From Amniculibacterium aquaticum (lineage in GTDB: Bacteria > Bacteroidota > Bacteroidia > Flavobacteriales > Weeksellaceae), in NCBI RefSeq assembly GCF_003852705.1, contig NZ_REFA01000005.1, positions 1 to 64,000 of the forward strand: a DNA stretch of 64,000 bases, given 5' to 3'. The position numbers and the translations under genes are program-made. Numbering within the stretch: position 1 is the first letter of the stretch; each line of letters starts with the position of its first letter. Shown in pieces: positions 55,606 to 64,000 of the stretch. A model generated the notes under the pieces. That model saw only the letters and a program-made list of their open reading frames with translations. It had not been told where the DNA came from and ran no database searches.

Positions 55606-58464
55606 TTACATGTAAGCTTCAATAGGTTCGCAGGTACAAACCAAGTTTCTATCTCCGTAGGCTTCATCGATTCTAGAAACGGTTGCAAAGAATTTGTGAT
55701 CTCTAACCCAATCCAAAGGATAGGCTGCTTTTTCTCTGCTGTACGGCTTGTCCCAAGCATCAGAAATAACCAATTGTTCGGTATGCGGTGCGTTCTTCAA
55801 TACATTATTTGCAGCATCTGCTTCACCGTTTATTACTTCATCAATTTCTTTTTTGATGTTGATCAAAGCTTCAGCAAATCTATCGATTTCGGCTTTGCTT
55901 TCCGATTCAGTAGGTTCTATCATCAAAGTACCTGCCACTGGGAAAGATACTGTTGGTGCATGGTAACCGTAATCCATCAATCTTTTCGCAACATCTGCCA
56001 CTTCAATACCAATTGATTTGAACTGACGGAAATCTACGATACACTCGTGAGCCACTCTTCCGTTTTCATTAGCATAAAGAATTGGGAAATGTTCTGACAA
56101 TACTTCTTTCAAATAATTGGCATTCAAAATAGCATGAGCCGTAGATTTCATCAATCCTTCAGTACCCAACATTTTGATATACGCATACGAGATGTTTTGT
56201 ACCAAAGAAGATCCGTAAGGAGCTGCAGAAATCGCATCGATAGCAGTTTCTTCTCCAATTTTGATGTTCGGGTTAGATGGCAAGAACGGAACCAAATGTG
56301 CCGCAACACAGATAGGCCCAACTCCAGGTCCACCTCCACCGTGAGGGATTGCGAAAGTCTTGTGTAAGTTAAGGTGACAAACATCTGCTCCGATATTTCC
56401 TGGACTTGTAAATCCAACTTGGGCATTCATGTTAGCACCATCCATATATACTTGACCTCCGTTATCGTGAATTAGTTTTGTAATTTCCTTGATATTGGCA
56501 TCAAAGAAACCGTAAGTGGATGGGTAAGTAATCATCACACACGATAGGTTGTCTTTGTGCTGTTCTGCTTTGGCTTTCAAATCTTCAAAATCAATTTCTC
56601 CATTTTCAAGATTTTTAACCACCACCACTTTCAATCCTGCCAATACTGCAGAAGCCGGGTTGGTTCCGTGTGCAGATTGAGGAATCAAAACGACATTTCT
56701 ATGTCCTTCATTTTTGGATTTTTGGAATTCTCTGATGACCATTAACCCGGCATATTCACCTTGAGCACCTGAATTGGGTTGAAGAGAAGTACCCGCAAAA
56801 CCGGTAATTTCTGCTAAATCTTTTTCCAATTCGGCAATCATCGTTTGATATCCTTTTGCTTGATCTACAGGTACAAATGGGTGAACACCACCCCATTCTG
56901 CCCATGACAACGGTAACATTTCAGCTGCAGCATTCAGCTTCATGGTACAAGAACCAAGAGAAATCATGGAATGCGTAAGAGAAAGGTCTTTTCTTTCCAA
57001 TCTCTTGATGTATCTCATCAATTCGGTTTCTGTGTGGTATTTTTTGAAAACATCATCGGTCAGGATGGCATCTCTTCTCAACATTTCTGTTGGAATGCTT
57101 GTTTTATCTTCTAGAACAAGTGCAACTGTTGCTTGATCTTTAAACGAAGCCAAAGCAGCAACCAATTTTTCTAATTTGGCCACAGAAGTTGTTTCGTCCA
57201 AAGCGATGCTTACAAAATCGGTTGTGAAATAGTTAAGGTTGATTTCATTTTCTTCCATTTTAGCTTTTAACAATTGCTTGTCAATCTCGTTCATTTTAAT
57301 GGAAACGGTATCAAAAATTGTTTGATCTACCACATCATACCCCAAAGCCGTTGCTGCAGTTTTCAACGCATTGGCTTTTGCATGAACCTGATCTGCAATA
57401 TATTGTAGTCCAGATGCACCGTGATAAACACAGTACATACCTGCCATTACGGCCAATAAAACTTGGGCTGTACAAATGTTAGAAGTTGCTTTTTCTCTTT
57501 TGATGTGTTGCTCTCTGGTTTGTAGAGCCATTCTTAGTGCTCTCCTACCGTACATGTCTTGAGAAACCCCGATAATTCTTCCCGGAATATCTCTTTTATA
57601 ATCTTCTTTACAAGTGAAGAATGCAGCGTGAGGTCCACCGTAACCCATTGGGATACCAAATTTCTGGGTTGTACCAACAGCACAATCTGCACCTAGATCT
57701 GCAGGAGATTTTAATTTAACCAAAGCCAAAGGATCACAAGCAAGTGCTACTTGCAAAGACAATTCTTTGTATTTTTTAATAATTTCAGTATAATCGACTA
57801 CAACACCATTTTTACCAGGGTATTGCAATAAAACACCGAAGAATGTAGCATCCAATTCCATTGAATTGAAGTCTCCTACTACGATGTCGATGTCCAAACC
57901 ATCCGCTTTTGTCATAAGAACCGCTATGGTCTGTGGCAACACCAAATCCGAAACAAAAAACTTATTGGCGTTGGATTTTTTTTGATCTTTGGATCTGTTG
58001 CTGAAGAACATGTGCATTGCTTCTGCAGCTGCCGTACTTTCGTCCAGCAAAGAGGCATTAGCCAAAGGCAATCCTGTAAGGTTAGAAACCACCGTTTGGA
58101 AATTCAATAGAGCCTCCAATCTACCTTGTGCTATTTCTGCTTGGTAAGGTGTATAAGCCGTGTACCAGCTTGGGTTTTCAAAAATATTTCTTTGAATGGC
58201 TGCCGGTAAAATAGTTCCGAAATATCCAAATCCGATATAATTATCGTACAATTTATTTTGTGAAGCCAAATCTTTGGAATGAGCAAGCATTTCATATTCG
58301 GATAGAGGTGCCGAGATCTCCAAATCCTTTTCCAAACGGATGGATCCAGGAATGGTTTGGCTAACTAACTCATCGATTGAATTTACTCCAATTCGTTTCA
58401 ACATAGCCTCTGTATCGGCTTGTGAAAGGGAAATGTGACGGTTCACAAATTGTTGTGTGTTCAT
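55606..58464 (-). CDS. gcvP: Glycine dehydrogenase (decarboxylating), P protein
   Basis: 952 residues, a single chain joining the two homologous halves. PLP lysine lies in CHLNLHKTFAIPHGGGGPGVGP, with the other family landmarks FGYFGTILPAAIQRNI, GSCTMKLNAAAEM and QPNSGAQGEYAGL. It decarboxylates glycine and loads the aminomethyl group on the lipoyl H protein of the glycine cleavage system, feeding one-carbon units to folate. gcvH and gcvT are not adjacent. An 8-bp inverted repeat overlaps the promoter region. Confidence 0.97.
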   Translation of the reverse strand: MNTQQFVNRHISLSQADTEAMLKRIGVNSIDELVSQTIPGSIRLEKDLEISAPLSEYEMLAHSKDLASQNKLYDNYIGFGYFGTILPAAIQRNIFENPSWYTAYTPYQAEIAQGRLEALLNFQTVVSNLTGLPLANASLLDESTAAAEAMHMFFSNRSKDQKKSNANKFFVSDLVLPQTIAVLMTKADGLDIDIVVGDFNSMELDATFFGVLLQYPGKNGVVVDYTEIIKKYKELSLQVALACDPLALVKLKSPADLGADCAVGTTQKFGIPMGYGGPHAAFFTCKEDYKRDIPGRIIGVSQDMYGRRALRMALQTREQHIKREKATSNICTAQVLLAVMAGMYCVYHGASGLQYIADQVHAKANALKTAATALGYDVVDQTIFDTVSIKMNEIDKQLLKAKMEENEINLNYFTTDFVSIALDETTSVAKLEKLVAALASFKDQATVALVLEDKTSIPTEMLRRDAILTDDVFKKYHTETELMRYIKRLERKDLSLTHSMISLGSCTMKLNAAAEMLPLSWAEWGGVHPFVPVDQAKGYQTMIAELEKDLAEITGFAGTSLQPNSGAQGEYAGLMVIREFQKSKNEGHRNVVLIPQSAHGTNPASAVLAGLKVVVVKNLENGEIDFEDLKAKAEQHKDNLSCVMITYPSTYGFFDANIKEITKLIHDNGGQVYMDGANMNAQVGFTSPGNIGADVCHLNLHKTFAIPHGGGGPGVGPICVAAHLVPFLPSNPNIKIGEETAIDAISAAPYGSSLVQNISYAYIKMLGTEGLMKSTAHAILNANYLKEVLSEHFPILYANENGRVAHECIVDFRQFKSIGIEVADVAKRLMDYGYHAPTVSFPVAGTLMIEPTESESKAEIDRFAEALINIKKEIDEVINGEADAANNVLKNAPHTEQLVISDAWDKPYSREKAAYPLDWVRDHKFFATVSRIDEAYGDRNLVCTCEPIEAYM

Positions 58465-58506
58465 ATTTTTTTATTAGATTTTATACGAAAAATTGAAAGC
58501 GTAAAA

Positions 58507-58530
58507 GTACAATTTTTTGCATAATTGTAC
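58507..58530 (-). promoter_or_regulatory. Dyad overlapping the gcvP promoter zone
   Basis: GTACAATT (58507-58514) and AATTGTAC (58523-58530) form a perfect 8-bp inverted repeat with an 8-base spacer. A one-mismatch -7 box (minus strand TACTTTTA) lies next to it at about 58502-58509. Possible operator for gcvP. Confidence 0.4.
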
Positions 58531-58554
58531 AACGCAGTTTGTTGAGTTAAAATT

Positions 58555-59199
58555 TTAGCTAAAACAGTTTTTAACCACAATTAGCAGAATGAGTATCACA
58601 AGTAAAGCTTTTACCAAAACCACAAAATCCATTGTTTTTTTTCTGACAGGATTTTTCATGGTATCTGTGGCCTCGAAGTCTTGTTTTTCTTCGACAATTT
58701 CAGTTTCTCCAGGAAGCATTTCTAGAATACTAATCCCTTTTACCACCGATTTATTCAGTAAAGAGTTGGTTGCCTGAAGCACCACATGAAACTGTCCGTC
58801 TTTGAATTCTGTTATTTTAAAACTCCGTTCTCCATAGGATTTTTCCAATCCAAAAGGCAGAATTTTAACCACATCGGCATTGTGTGTTTGCCATTTTAGG
58901 TGAATGGTATCTCCTTTCTTAGCACGAACTTTACTGGAAGAAAAAGAACGAATATAGGGAGGCTGGCTGGATCTTTTACTTCGTTGTTGATGTCCAAAAT
59001 CTTGATCGTAAAATCTTCTTTTTTCGGGATCGCTCAACACATCATAAGCTTCTTGAATTTCCATAAAACGAGCTTCGAAAAAAGGATCGTTATCGTTTTT
59101 ATCAGGATGATATTTTAAAGATAATTTCCGATATGCTTTCCGTATATCCTCCTCAGTTGCTGTATGTTTTATCCCTAGAAAATAGTAATAATCTTTCAA
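58555..59199 (-). CDS. J-domain protein with a C-terminal membrane anchor
   Basis: 214 residues. J-domain 1-70 with HPD at 31-33 ([12 protein letters not shown]), so it can stimulate an Hsp70. Then a short charged linker and a middle region predicted beta-rich ([33 protein letters not shown]), and a C-terminal hydrophobic helix ([20 protein letters not shown]) that should anchor it in the inner membrane with the J-domain in the cytosol. It lacks the zinc domain of true DnaJ. Role unknown; recruitment of DnaK to the membrane is a guess. Confidence 0.85.
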   Translation of the reverse strand: MKDYYYFLGIKHTATEEDIRKAYRKLSLKYHPDKNDNDPFFEARFMEIQEAYDVLSDPEKRRFYDQDFGHQQRSKRSSQPPYIRSFSSSKVRAKKGDTIHLKWQTHNADVVKILPFGLEKSYGERSFKITEFKDGQFHVVLQATNSLLNKSVVKGISILEMLPGETEIVEEKQDFEATDTMKNPVRKKTMDFVVLVKALLVILILLIVVKNCFS

Positions 59200-59243
59200 A
59201 ATTTATGATTTATAAAGGATTATGATCCGGTCCAACTTTGTTA

Positions 59244-59278
59244 AAAAATCCCTGTCGACCATAGGCTGACCGACAGGG
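59244..59278 (-). terminator. Terminator of purL
   Basis: CCCTGTCG (59250-59257) pairs with CGACAGGG (59271-59278); on the minus strand ATTTTTT follows, nine bases after the purL stop. Confidence 0.85.
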
Positions 59279-59286
59279 TTAAATTG

Positions 59287-62200
59287 TTATTTAAAATACT
59301 CCACTCCGTTTTTGAAGATGTTGTGGTAATTGGCCGATGGAATATTTTTGAACAATCCGTCAGAGAATCGTTCAGGATGTCCCATTCTACCGTATATTTT
59401 ACCACTTTCGCTGGTAACTCCTTCTATTCCGAAAAGTGAATTGTTCGGGTTGAAAGGCATTCCGTGCGCAACATTTCCTTCAAAGTCAATGTATTGAGTA
59501 GCGATTTGTCCTTTTTTGTAAAGCTCGGTCAGCACCTCTTCAGAAGCCATAAAACGACCTTCGCCATGAGAAATCGGAATGGTGTACACTTCGTCTTTCA
59601 TCCCCTTCAACCAAGGAGAATTGTCGCTCACCACTTTCACATTCACCATTTGCGAGATGTGTCTTCCGATGGCATTGTGGGCAAGAGTTGGCGAGTTTTC
59701 GTCCAAATCTCTAATCTCGCCGTACGGCAACAATCCGGATTTTACCAAGGCTTGGAAACCGTTACAGATCCCTAAAATCATTCCGTCTCTACCCAAAAAC
59801 TCATGAACTGCATCTTTCATTTTGGCATTTTTCAACACATTCACAATGAATTTTGCAGAACCATCCGGCTCGTCACCGGCAGAGAAACCACCGGAAAATA
59901 CCAAGATTTGAGATTCTTTAATTTTAGAAACCCAACGGTCGATGGACTCTTCCAAAGTATTGTGATTGATGTTGACCAAAGGCAAACTTTCTACCAAGGC
60001 ACCTTCTTTTCTGAACGCATTTTTGGTTTCGAATTCACAATTTGTTCCCGGGAATACCGGAGCAAAAACTCTAGGACTTCCTAATTTATGCGAAATGATG
60101 TTGATGGATTTTTTCTCGATTCCATTCAAGTTTTCATCCAATTCGATGTCAATTTTTCTCGGTTCTTTCGTTGGAAATAATTTTTCAAAAGTACCAAAAT
60201 TAACTTCAACCAATTTTTTGATTTCAACAGTTAAATTATTGATTTTCAGACTTCCCGAATTTTCGACTTCACCAATCAGTTGAAGTAAATTATTTTCTAG
60301 TTTTTCTGTAGTTTCAATTATTAAACCTCCTATATTTTTGGTTAATGCTAATTTATCATCGATACCAACCGAAGCACCCAATTGGTTACCAAAAGACATC
60401 TTAGCCAATGCAACAGCTACACCGCCTTCTTTAATGGTCTTTACAGAAACCACTTTTCCGGCTTTAATTTGAGCATGGATAAAATCGTAGATTGCAATTA
60501 AATCTTGATAATTTGGCAACCCATTTTCCTGAGTTTTATGCTGGAAATGATAGATGTAATTTCCGGCTTTTTTAAACTCTGGAGAGATCACGGTTTTCTT
60601 TTCACCATGAGCACAAGCAAAAGAAATTAAAGTTGGTGGCACATGGATGTCTTGGTAAGTTCCGCTCATGGAGTCTTTACCTCCGATGGCTGCCAAACCA
60701 AAATTCATCTGAGCATCATAAGCACCCAAAAGCGAAGCCAAAGGCTTGCCCCATTTTTCCGGTTGGCTTCCTAATTTTTCAAAATATTCTTGGAAGCTCA
60801 AACGGATATTTCTGAACTCGCCACCCATGGCTACAATTTTCGCCACCGATTCAACAACCGCCATAGAGGCTCCTATCATGGAGTTTTGCTTAGAAACTTC
60901 CGCATCAAATCCCCAACTTGCAAAAGATACCGTTTCTACATTTTTAGCTCTAAGTACCGGGATGGCTTGTACGCTACCTTCGGTCTCAGTTAGCTGATAT
61001 TTTCCTCCAAAAGGAAGTGCAACCGTAGTTCCGCCCACGGTAGAATCAAACATTTCTACCAAACCTTTTTGTGAAGCAACATTTTTATCTTTAAGAGCAG
61101 CCAAGAAATTTTCTTGGTTAAATTCTATAGCTTTCTGCTCTACCTTTTCTAGATGATTTATTTTTGCAGATTGCGTTTTGCTACAACCGCTGGTATCCAA
61201 AAATTCTCTGCTTAGATCAACAATTTTCTGACCGTTCCAGAACATTTGCATTCTGCCACTGTCGGTTACTTTTGCAATTTCTACCGCTACAATATTTTCT
61301 TCTTTACAATATTGGATGAATTGGTCTTTGTCTTTAGCCTCGATCACCACAGCCATTCTTTCTTGAGATTCAGAAATTGCCAATTCCGTCCCGTTCAAAC
61401 CTTCATATTTTAAAGGAAGAACATCCAAATTAATTTCCAAAGAATCGGCAATTTCGCCAATAGCTACCGAAACACCACCTGCACCAAAATCGTTGGATTT
61501 TTTGATCAGTTTCGTAACTTCTGGTTTTCTGAAAAGTCGTTGAATTTTTCTTTCTTCTACCGCATTTCCTTTCTGAACTTCAGTAGAAAGTGTATGGATA
61601 GAGGTTTCATCTTGTTCCTTAGAACTTCCGGTTGCTCCACCAACACCGTCTCTACCGGTTGCACCTCCCAAAACAATAACCACATCTCCAGCTTCGGGCT
61701 GCTCTCTTCGCACCCAATCTTTAGGTACAGCACCGGCAACAAAACCTACCTCCATTCTTTTGGCTTTGTAGCCCTCGTCATAGATTTCGGAAACATGGGT
61801 TGTTGCCAAACCAATTTGGTTACCGTAAGAAGAATATCCGTTGGCAGCTTGTTTGGTAATGGTTCTTTGTGGAAGTTTCCCTGGTAAAGCTTTAGAAATA
61901 GGCTCCAACACATCGGCAGCACCGGTTAATCTCATCGCTTGGAAAACGAAAGATCGCCCGGACAAAGGATCTCTAATCGCACCGCCTAGACAAGTGGAAG
62001 CTCCACCGAAAGGTTCAATTTCCGTTGGGTGATTGTGGGTTTCGTTTTTGAATAATAAATACCACGGTTCTTTTTTACCATCGTATTCTACTTCTATCTC
62101 TACGGTACATGCGTTGATTTCATCTGAAACCACCATGTTTTCAAGATTTCCTGTCTTCTTGAAATATCTTGCAGAAACGGTTGCCAAATCCATCAAAGAA

Positions 62201-62976
62201 ATTGGTTTCGCTTCTCTTCCTAAGAATTTTCTTTTTTCTAAATAATCGTTGAAAATATTTTGTAAAGTCGATTGAAACTGACCTTCGAAAGAAATATCTG
62301 TAAGTTCGGTTTCGAAAGTTGTGTGTCGGCAATGATCACTCCAATAGGTATCCAAAACTTTCAGTTCGGTTTCGGTAGGGTTTCTGTTTTCGGATTTAAA
62401 ATAATCCTGAATCATTTGCAAATCATCAAAACCGAAGGCAAAACCATAAGAATTGTAGAAATTTTCTAATTCTTCGGTATTCCATGAGATAAATTGGTCA
62501 AAAACCACAATTGGATCTGGAGTTTCTTCCGCTGGAATTTCCAAGCGATCAAGGTTTTTCTCCTGAGATTCAACTTTATTGATGAGTAGATTTTTTACCT
62601 CTACCAACTCATTTTCTGTAAGCCCTGTCATCTCAATCAGCTTACCACTTCTAACAGTAACTTTGTCATTACCAGTTAGTAACGCAATACATTGTTGTGC
62701 CGAATCAGCTCTTTGATCGTACTGTCCCGGTAGAAATTCGGTTGCAAAATGCAAAGAAGTTGCAGGATTATTGTCGTGCAAAATATCAACCACAGGATCT
62801 ACAAATGTAGAATTGATGACCTTTGCAAAATCCTGATCGTCCATACCGAAGACATCATAAATATTGTAAACTTTTACCGATTCTACATTCGGTAAAATGC
62901 TTTTAATTTCGTTCAAAACTTTTGGACTTTCTACATCGAAAAGACCTCTTTTTTCTACAAAAATTCTTTTGTTCAT
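59287..62976 (-). CDS. purL: Phosphoribosylformylglycinamidine synthase, single chain
   Basis: 1229 residues, the large form in which the synthetase and glutaminase are fused. Synthetase landmarks: YWSDHCRHTTF, ETHNHPTEIEPFGGASTCLGGAIRD, GKDSMSGTY; C-terminal glutamine amidotransferase with MILGICNGFQAL (nucleophile cysteine) and ISHGEGRF. Converts FGAR to FGAM with glutamine and ATP in purine synthesis. No purS or purQ is needed. Follows purB on the same strand after a 156-base gap with a terminator and a tandem repeat. Confidence 0.97.
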   Translation of the reverse strand: MNKRIFVEKRGLFDVESPKVLNEIKSILPNVESVKVYNIYDVFGMDDQDFAKVINSTFVDPVVDILHDNNPATSLHFATEFLPGQYDQRADSAQQCIALLTGNDKVTVRSGKLIEMTGLTENELVEVKNLLINKVESQEKNLDRLEIPAEETPDPIVVFDQFISWNTEELENFYNSYGFAFGFDDLQMIQDYFKSENRNPTETELKVLDTYWSDHCRHTTFETELTDISFEGQFQSTLQNIFNDYLEKRKFLGREAKPISLMDLATVSARYFKKTGNLENMVVSDEINACTVEIEVEYDGKKEPWYLLFKNETHNHPTEIEPFGGASTCLGGAIRDPLSGRSFVFQAMRLTGAADVLEPISKALPGKLPQRTITKQAANGYSSYGNQIGLATTHVSEIYDEGYKAKRMEVGFVAGAVPKDWVRREQPEAGDVVIVLGGATGRDGVGGATGSSKEQDETSIHTLSTEVQKGNAVEERKIQRLFRKPEVTKLIKKSNDFGAGGVSVAIGEIADSLEINLDVLPLKYEGLNGTELAISESQERMAVVIEAKDKDQFIQYCKEENIVAVEIAKVTDSGRMQMFWNGQKIVDLSREFLDTSGCSKTQSAKINHLEKVEQKAIEFNQENFLAALKDKNVASQKGLVEMFDSTVGGTTVALPFGGKYQLTETEGSVQAIPVLRAKNVETVSFASWGFDAEVSKQNSMIGASMAVVESVAKIVAMGGEFRNIRLSFQEYFEKLGSQPEKWGKPLASLLGAYDAQMNFGLAAIGGKDSMSGTYQDIHVPPTLISFACAHGEKKTVISPEFKKAGNYIYHFQHKTQENGLPNYQDLIAIYDFIHAQIKAGKVVSVKTIKEGGVAVALAKMSFGNQLGASVGIDDKLALTKNIGGLIIETTEKLENNLLQLIGEVENSGSLKINNLTVEIKKLVEVNFGTFEKLFPTKEPRKIDIELDENLNGIEKKSINIISHKLGSPRVFAPVFPGTNCEFETKNAFRKEGALVESLPLVNINHNTLEESIDRWVSKIKESQILVFSGGFSAGDEPDGSAKFIVNVLKNAKMKDAVHEFLGRDGMILGICNGFQALVKSGLLPYGEIRDLDENSPTLAHNAIGRHISQMVNVKVVSDNSPWLKGMKDEVYTIPISHGEGRFMASEEVLTELYKKGQIATQYIDFEGNVAHGMPFNPNNSLFGIEGVTSESGKIYGRMGHPERFSDGLFKNIPSANYHNIFKNGVEYFK

Positions 62977-63004
62977 TTTTACTAATTATTGTTTTTTTTA
63001 ACAC

Positions 63005-63064
63005 AGGACTACGCCCTATACTAATGATTTCTACCATAGGACTACGCCCTATGCTAATGATTTC
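63005..63064. repeat. Two-copy 33-bp tandem repeat with hairpins
   Basis: A 27-base core from AGGACTACGCCCTA to CTAATGATTTC occurs at 63005-63031 and 63038-63064 on a 33-base period, differing at one base. The second copy contains ATAGG-actacgc-CCTAT, a short hairpin, and the flank has GCCAC-ttc-GTGGC. No frame; function unknown. Confidence 0.7.
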
Positions 63065-63097
63065 GCCACTTCGTGGCTTTATTGGTATACTTTAATT

Positions 63098-63127
63098 AAA
63101 AAAATATGCAGCCCAAAAGACTGCATA
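63098..63127 (-). terminator. Terminator of purB
   Basis: TATGCAG (63105-63111) pairs with CTGCATA (63121-63127); on the minus strand TTTTTTT follows, six bases after the purB stop. Confidence 0.8.
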
Positions 63128-63132
63128 CTATT

Positions 63133-64000
63133 TTATACTTTCAGGTCTGTTTCTAGTCCGATTAAATCTGCATATTTCTGTAAAATGGGTTGGATTTCGT
63201 TTTCCACAAACTGCTGGGTCTGAATAGGCGAAAATCCAATGAAATTTTTAGGATCCAAAACTTCCATCAATTTTGACTTATCAAATTTCAAGGAATTGTC
63301 GTTCATGATTCTTTCGATCAAATCGTTGTCCTTTCCTTCCATTTTTACTTGTTTGGACGCTTCCATGGAGTGTACACGGATGGTTTCGTGTATTTCTTGT
63401 CGGTCGCCACCGGCTTTCACCTCTTCCATAATGATGTATTCTGTTGCCATAAAAGGAAGTTCTTCCATGATGTGCTTGTGGATTCTGTTTTCGTAAACCA
63501 CAATTCCGCTCAGGATGTTGTTCCAGATCAACAAAATGGCATCTACAGCCAAGAAAGCTTGTGGAATGGCCAATCTCTTGTTGGCAGAATCGTCCAAAGT
63601 TCTTTCGAACCACTGAGTGGCTGCCACCATTGCTGATGAATTTTGCAAAGAAATAACGAACTTGGACAATGCCGAAATTCTTTCGGAACGCATTGGGTTT
63701 CTTTTATACGCCATGGCTGAAGATCCGATTTGGTTTTTCTCAAACGGTTCTTCTATTTCTTTTAGGTTCGCCAATAATCTAAGATCGTTGGTGAATTTAT
63801 GGGCAGACTGAGCAATATTCGACAATAAAGCCTGAACTTTTGCATCAATTTTTCTATCGTAAGTTTGTCCAGAAACTCCGAAAACTTTTTCGAAGCCAAA
63901 TCTTTTTGAAAGTTCTTTATCCAGATGTTGAACTTTGGAATAATCACCGTTGAAAAGCTCCAAAAAGCTAGCAGCGGTACCTGTAGTTCCTTTTACCCCT
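63133..64000 (-). CDS. purB: Adenylosuccinate lyase, 3' part (5' end outside window)
   Basis: The minus-strand frame is open from the window end to 63133. Visible residues include VKGTTGTAASFLELFNGD, QIGSSAMAYKRNPMRSE (fumarase/aspartase superfamily signature with the catalytic serine loop) and GGDRQEIHETIRVHSMEASKQVKMEG. It splits SAICAR and adenylosuccinate in purine synthesis. The size of the missing N-terminus is about 190 residues if the protein has the usual 475. The apparent start at 63963 is not real: coding continues upstream. Confidence 0.95.
   Translation of the reverse strand, partial: GVKGTTGTAASFLELFNGDYSKVQHLDKELSKRFGFEKVFGVSGQTYDRKIDAKVQALLSNIAQSAHKFTNDLRLLANLKEIEEPFEKNQIGSSAMAYKRNPMRSERISALSKFVISLQNSSAMVAATQWFERTLDDSANKRLAIPQAFLAVDAILLIWNNILSGIVVYENRIHKHIMEELPFMATEYIIMEEVKAGGDRQEIHETIRVHSMEASKQVKMEGKDNDLIERIMNDNSLKFDKSKLMEVLDPKNFIGFSPIQTQQFVENEIQPILQKYADLIGLETDLKV

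Noticed and set aside
1-64000. CRISPR arrays, rRNA genes, intact IS elements, prophage genes
   Set aside because: No regularly spaced direct repeats, no rRNA-like sequence, no transposase or phage structural proteins were found in reading both strands.

Overview
The window looks like chromosome from a member of the Bacteroidota, class Flavobacteriia, most likely the Chryseobacterium/Weeksellaceae group. This rests on four things: AT-rich DNA; promoters of the TTTG-N17-20-TAnnTTTG type instead of TTGACA/TATAAT; an atp operon of the order atpZ, membrane protein, B, E, F, H, A, G without atpD or atpC; and typical flavobacterial genes (DUF2911, DUF4286, long single-chain PurL, signal-peptide-bearing AtpB, many outer-membrane barrels). 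The genus call is inference from gene content. I could not run any search.

Layout. 1-7.6 kb: a partial unknown gene, two small cytosolic proteins, a ClC channel, a DUF2911 lipid/periplasmic-type protein, then an NtrC-type response regulator and a histidine kinase. The DNA between these last two looks like the scar of a deleted potassium-transport (kdp) operon. A lipoprotein carbonic anhydrase follows. 8-13.9 kb: secreted C1 peptidase, bifunctional (p)ppGpp enzyme, NhaA antiporter, DtxR/MntR-type metal regulator. 13.9-17.2 kb: a defence island with a one-chain restriction-modification enzyme of mosaic base composition and a HigBA-like toxin-antitoxin pair. 17.3-25.4 kb: secreted TPR protein, gyrA, DUF4286, an acetyltransferase and uvrA. 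25.6-31.4 kb: atp operon with two conspicuous intercistronic hairpins. 31.5-43.4 kb: ffh, alanine dehydrogenase, tsaE, two small barrels, phoH, SAM hydrolase, an E2 acyltransferase, the rpsF-rpsR-rplI operon and an aldehyde dehydrogenase. 43.5-48.5 kb: tRNA-Arg(CCG) and a pair of envelope genes (barrel plus large TPR protein). 48.5-52 kb: a gap with DnaA boxes, an amino-acid permease and two unrecognised genes. 52-64 kb: purC, an SPFH protein, dgt, gcvP, a J-domain membrane protein, purL and the 3' part of purB.

Functional threads. The 52-64 kb segment is rich in purine and one-carbon metabolism (purC, purL, purB, gcvP, dgt). The first 7 kb carries ion and pH functions (ClC, former Kdp regulation, carbonic anhydrase; NhaA follows at 11.8 kb). 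Housekeeping genes are tightly packed and mostly end in strong hairpin terminators. Several of these share a GCTGTCC/GGACAGC stem.

Most interesting non-coding structure: the kdp scar with two dyad operators left behind; two copies of a structured intergenic element resembling the Flavo-1 RNA motif; a possible MITE upstream of the SPFH gene; a 33-bp tandem repeat between purB and purL; and a cluster of DnaA boxes at 48.55-48.63 kb. No CRISPR array, rRNA or intact insertion sequence was seen.
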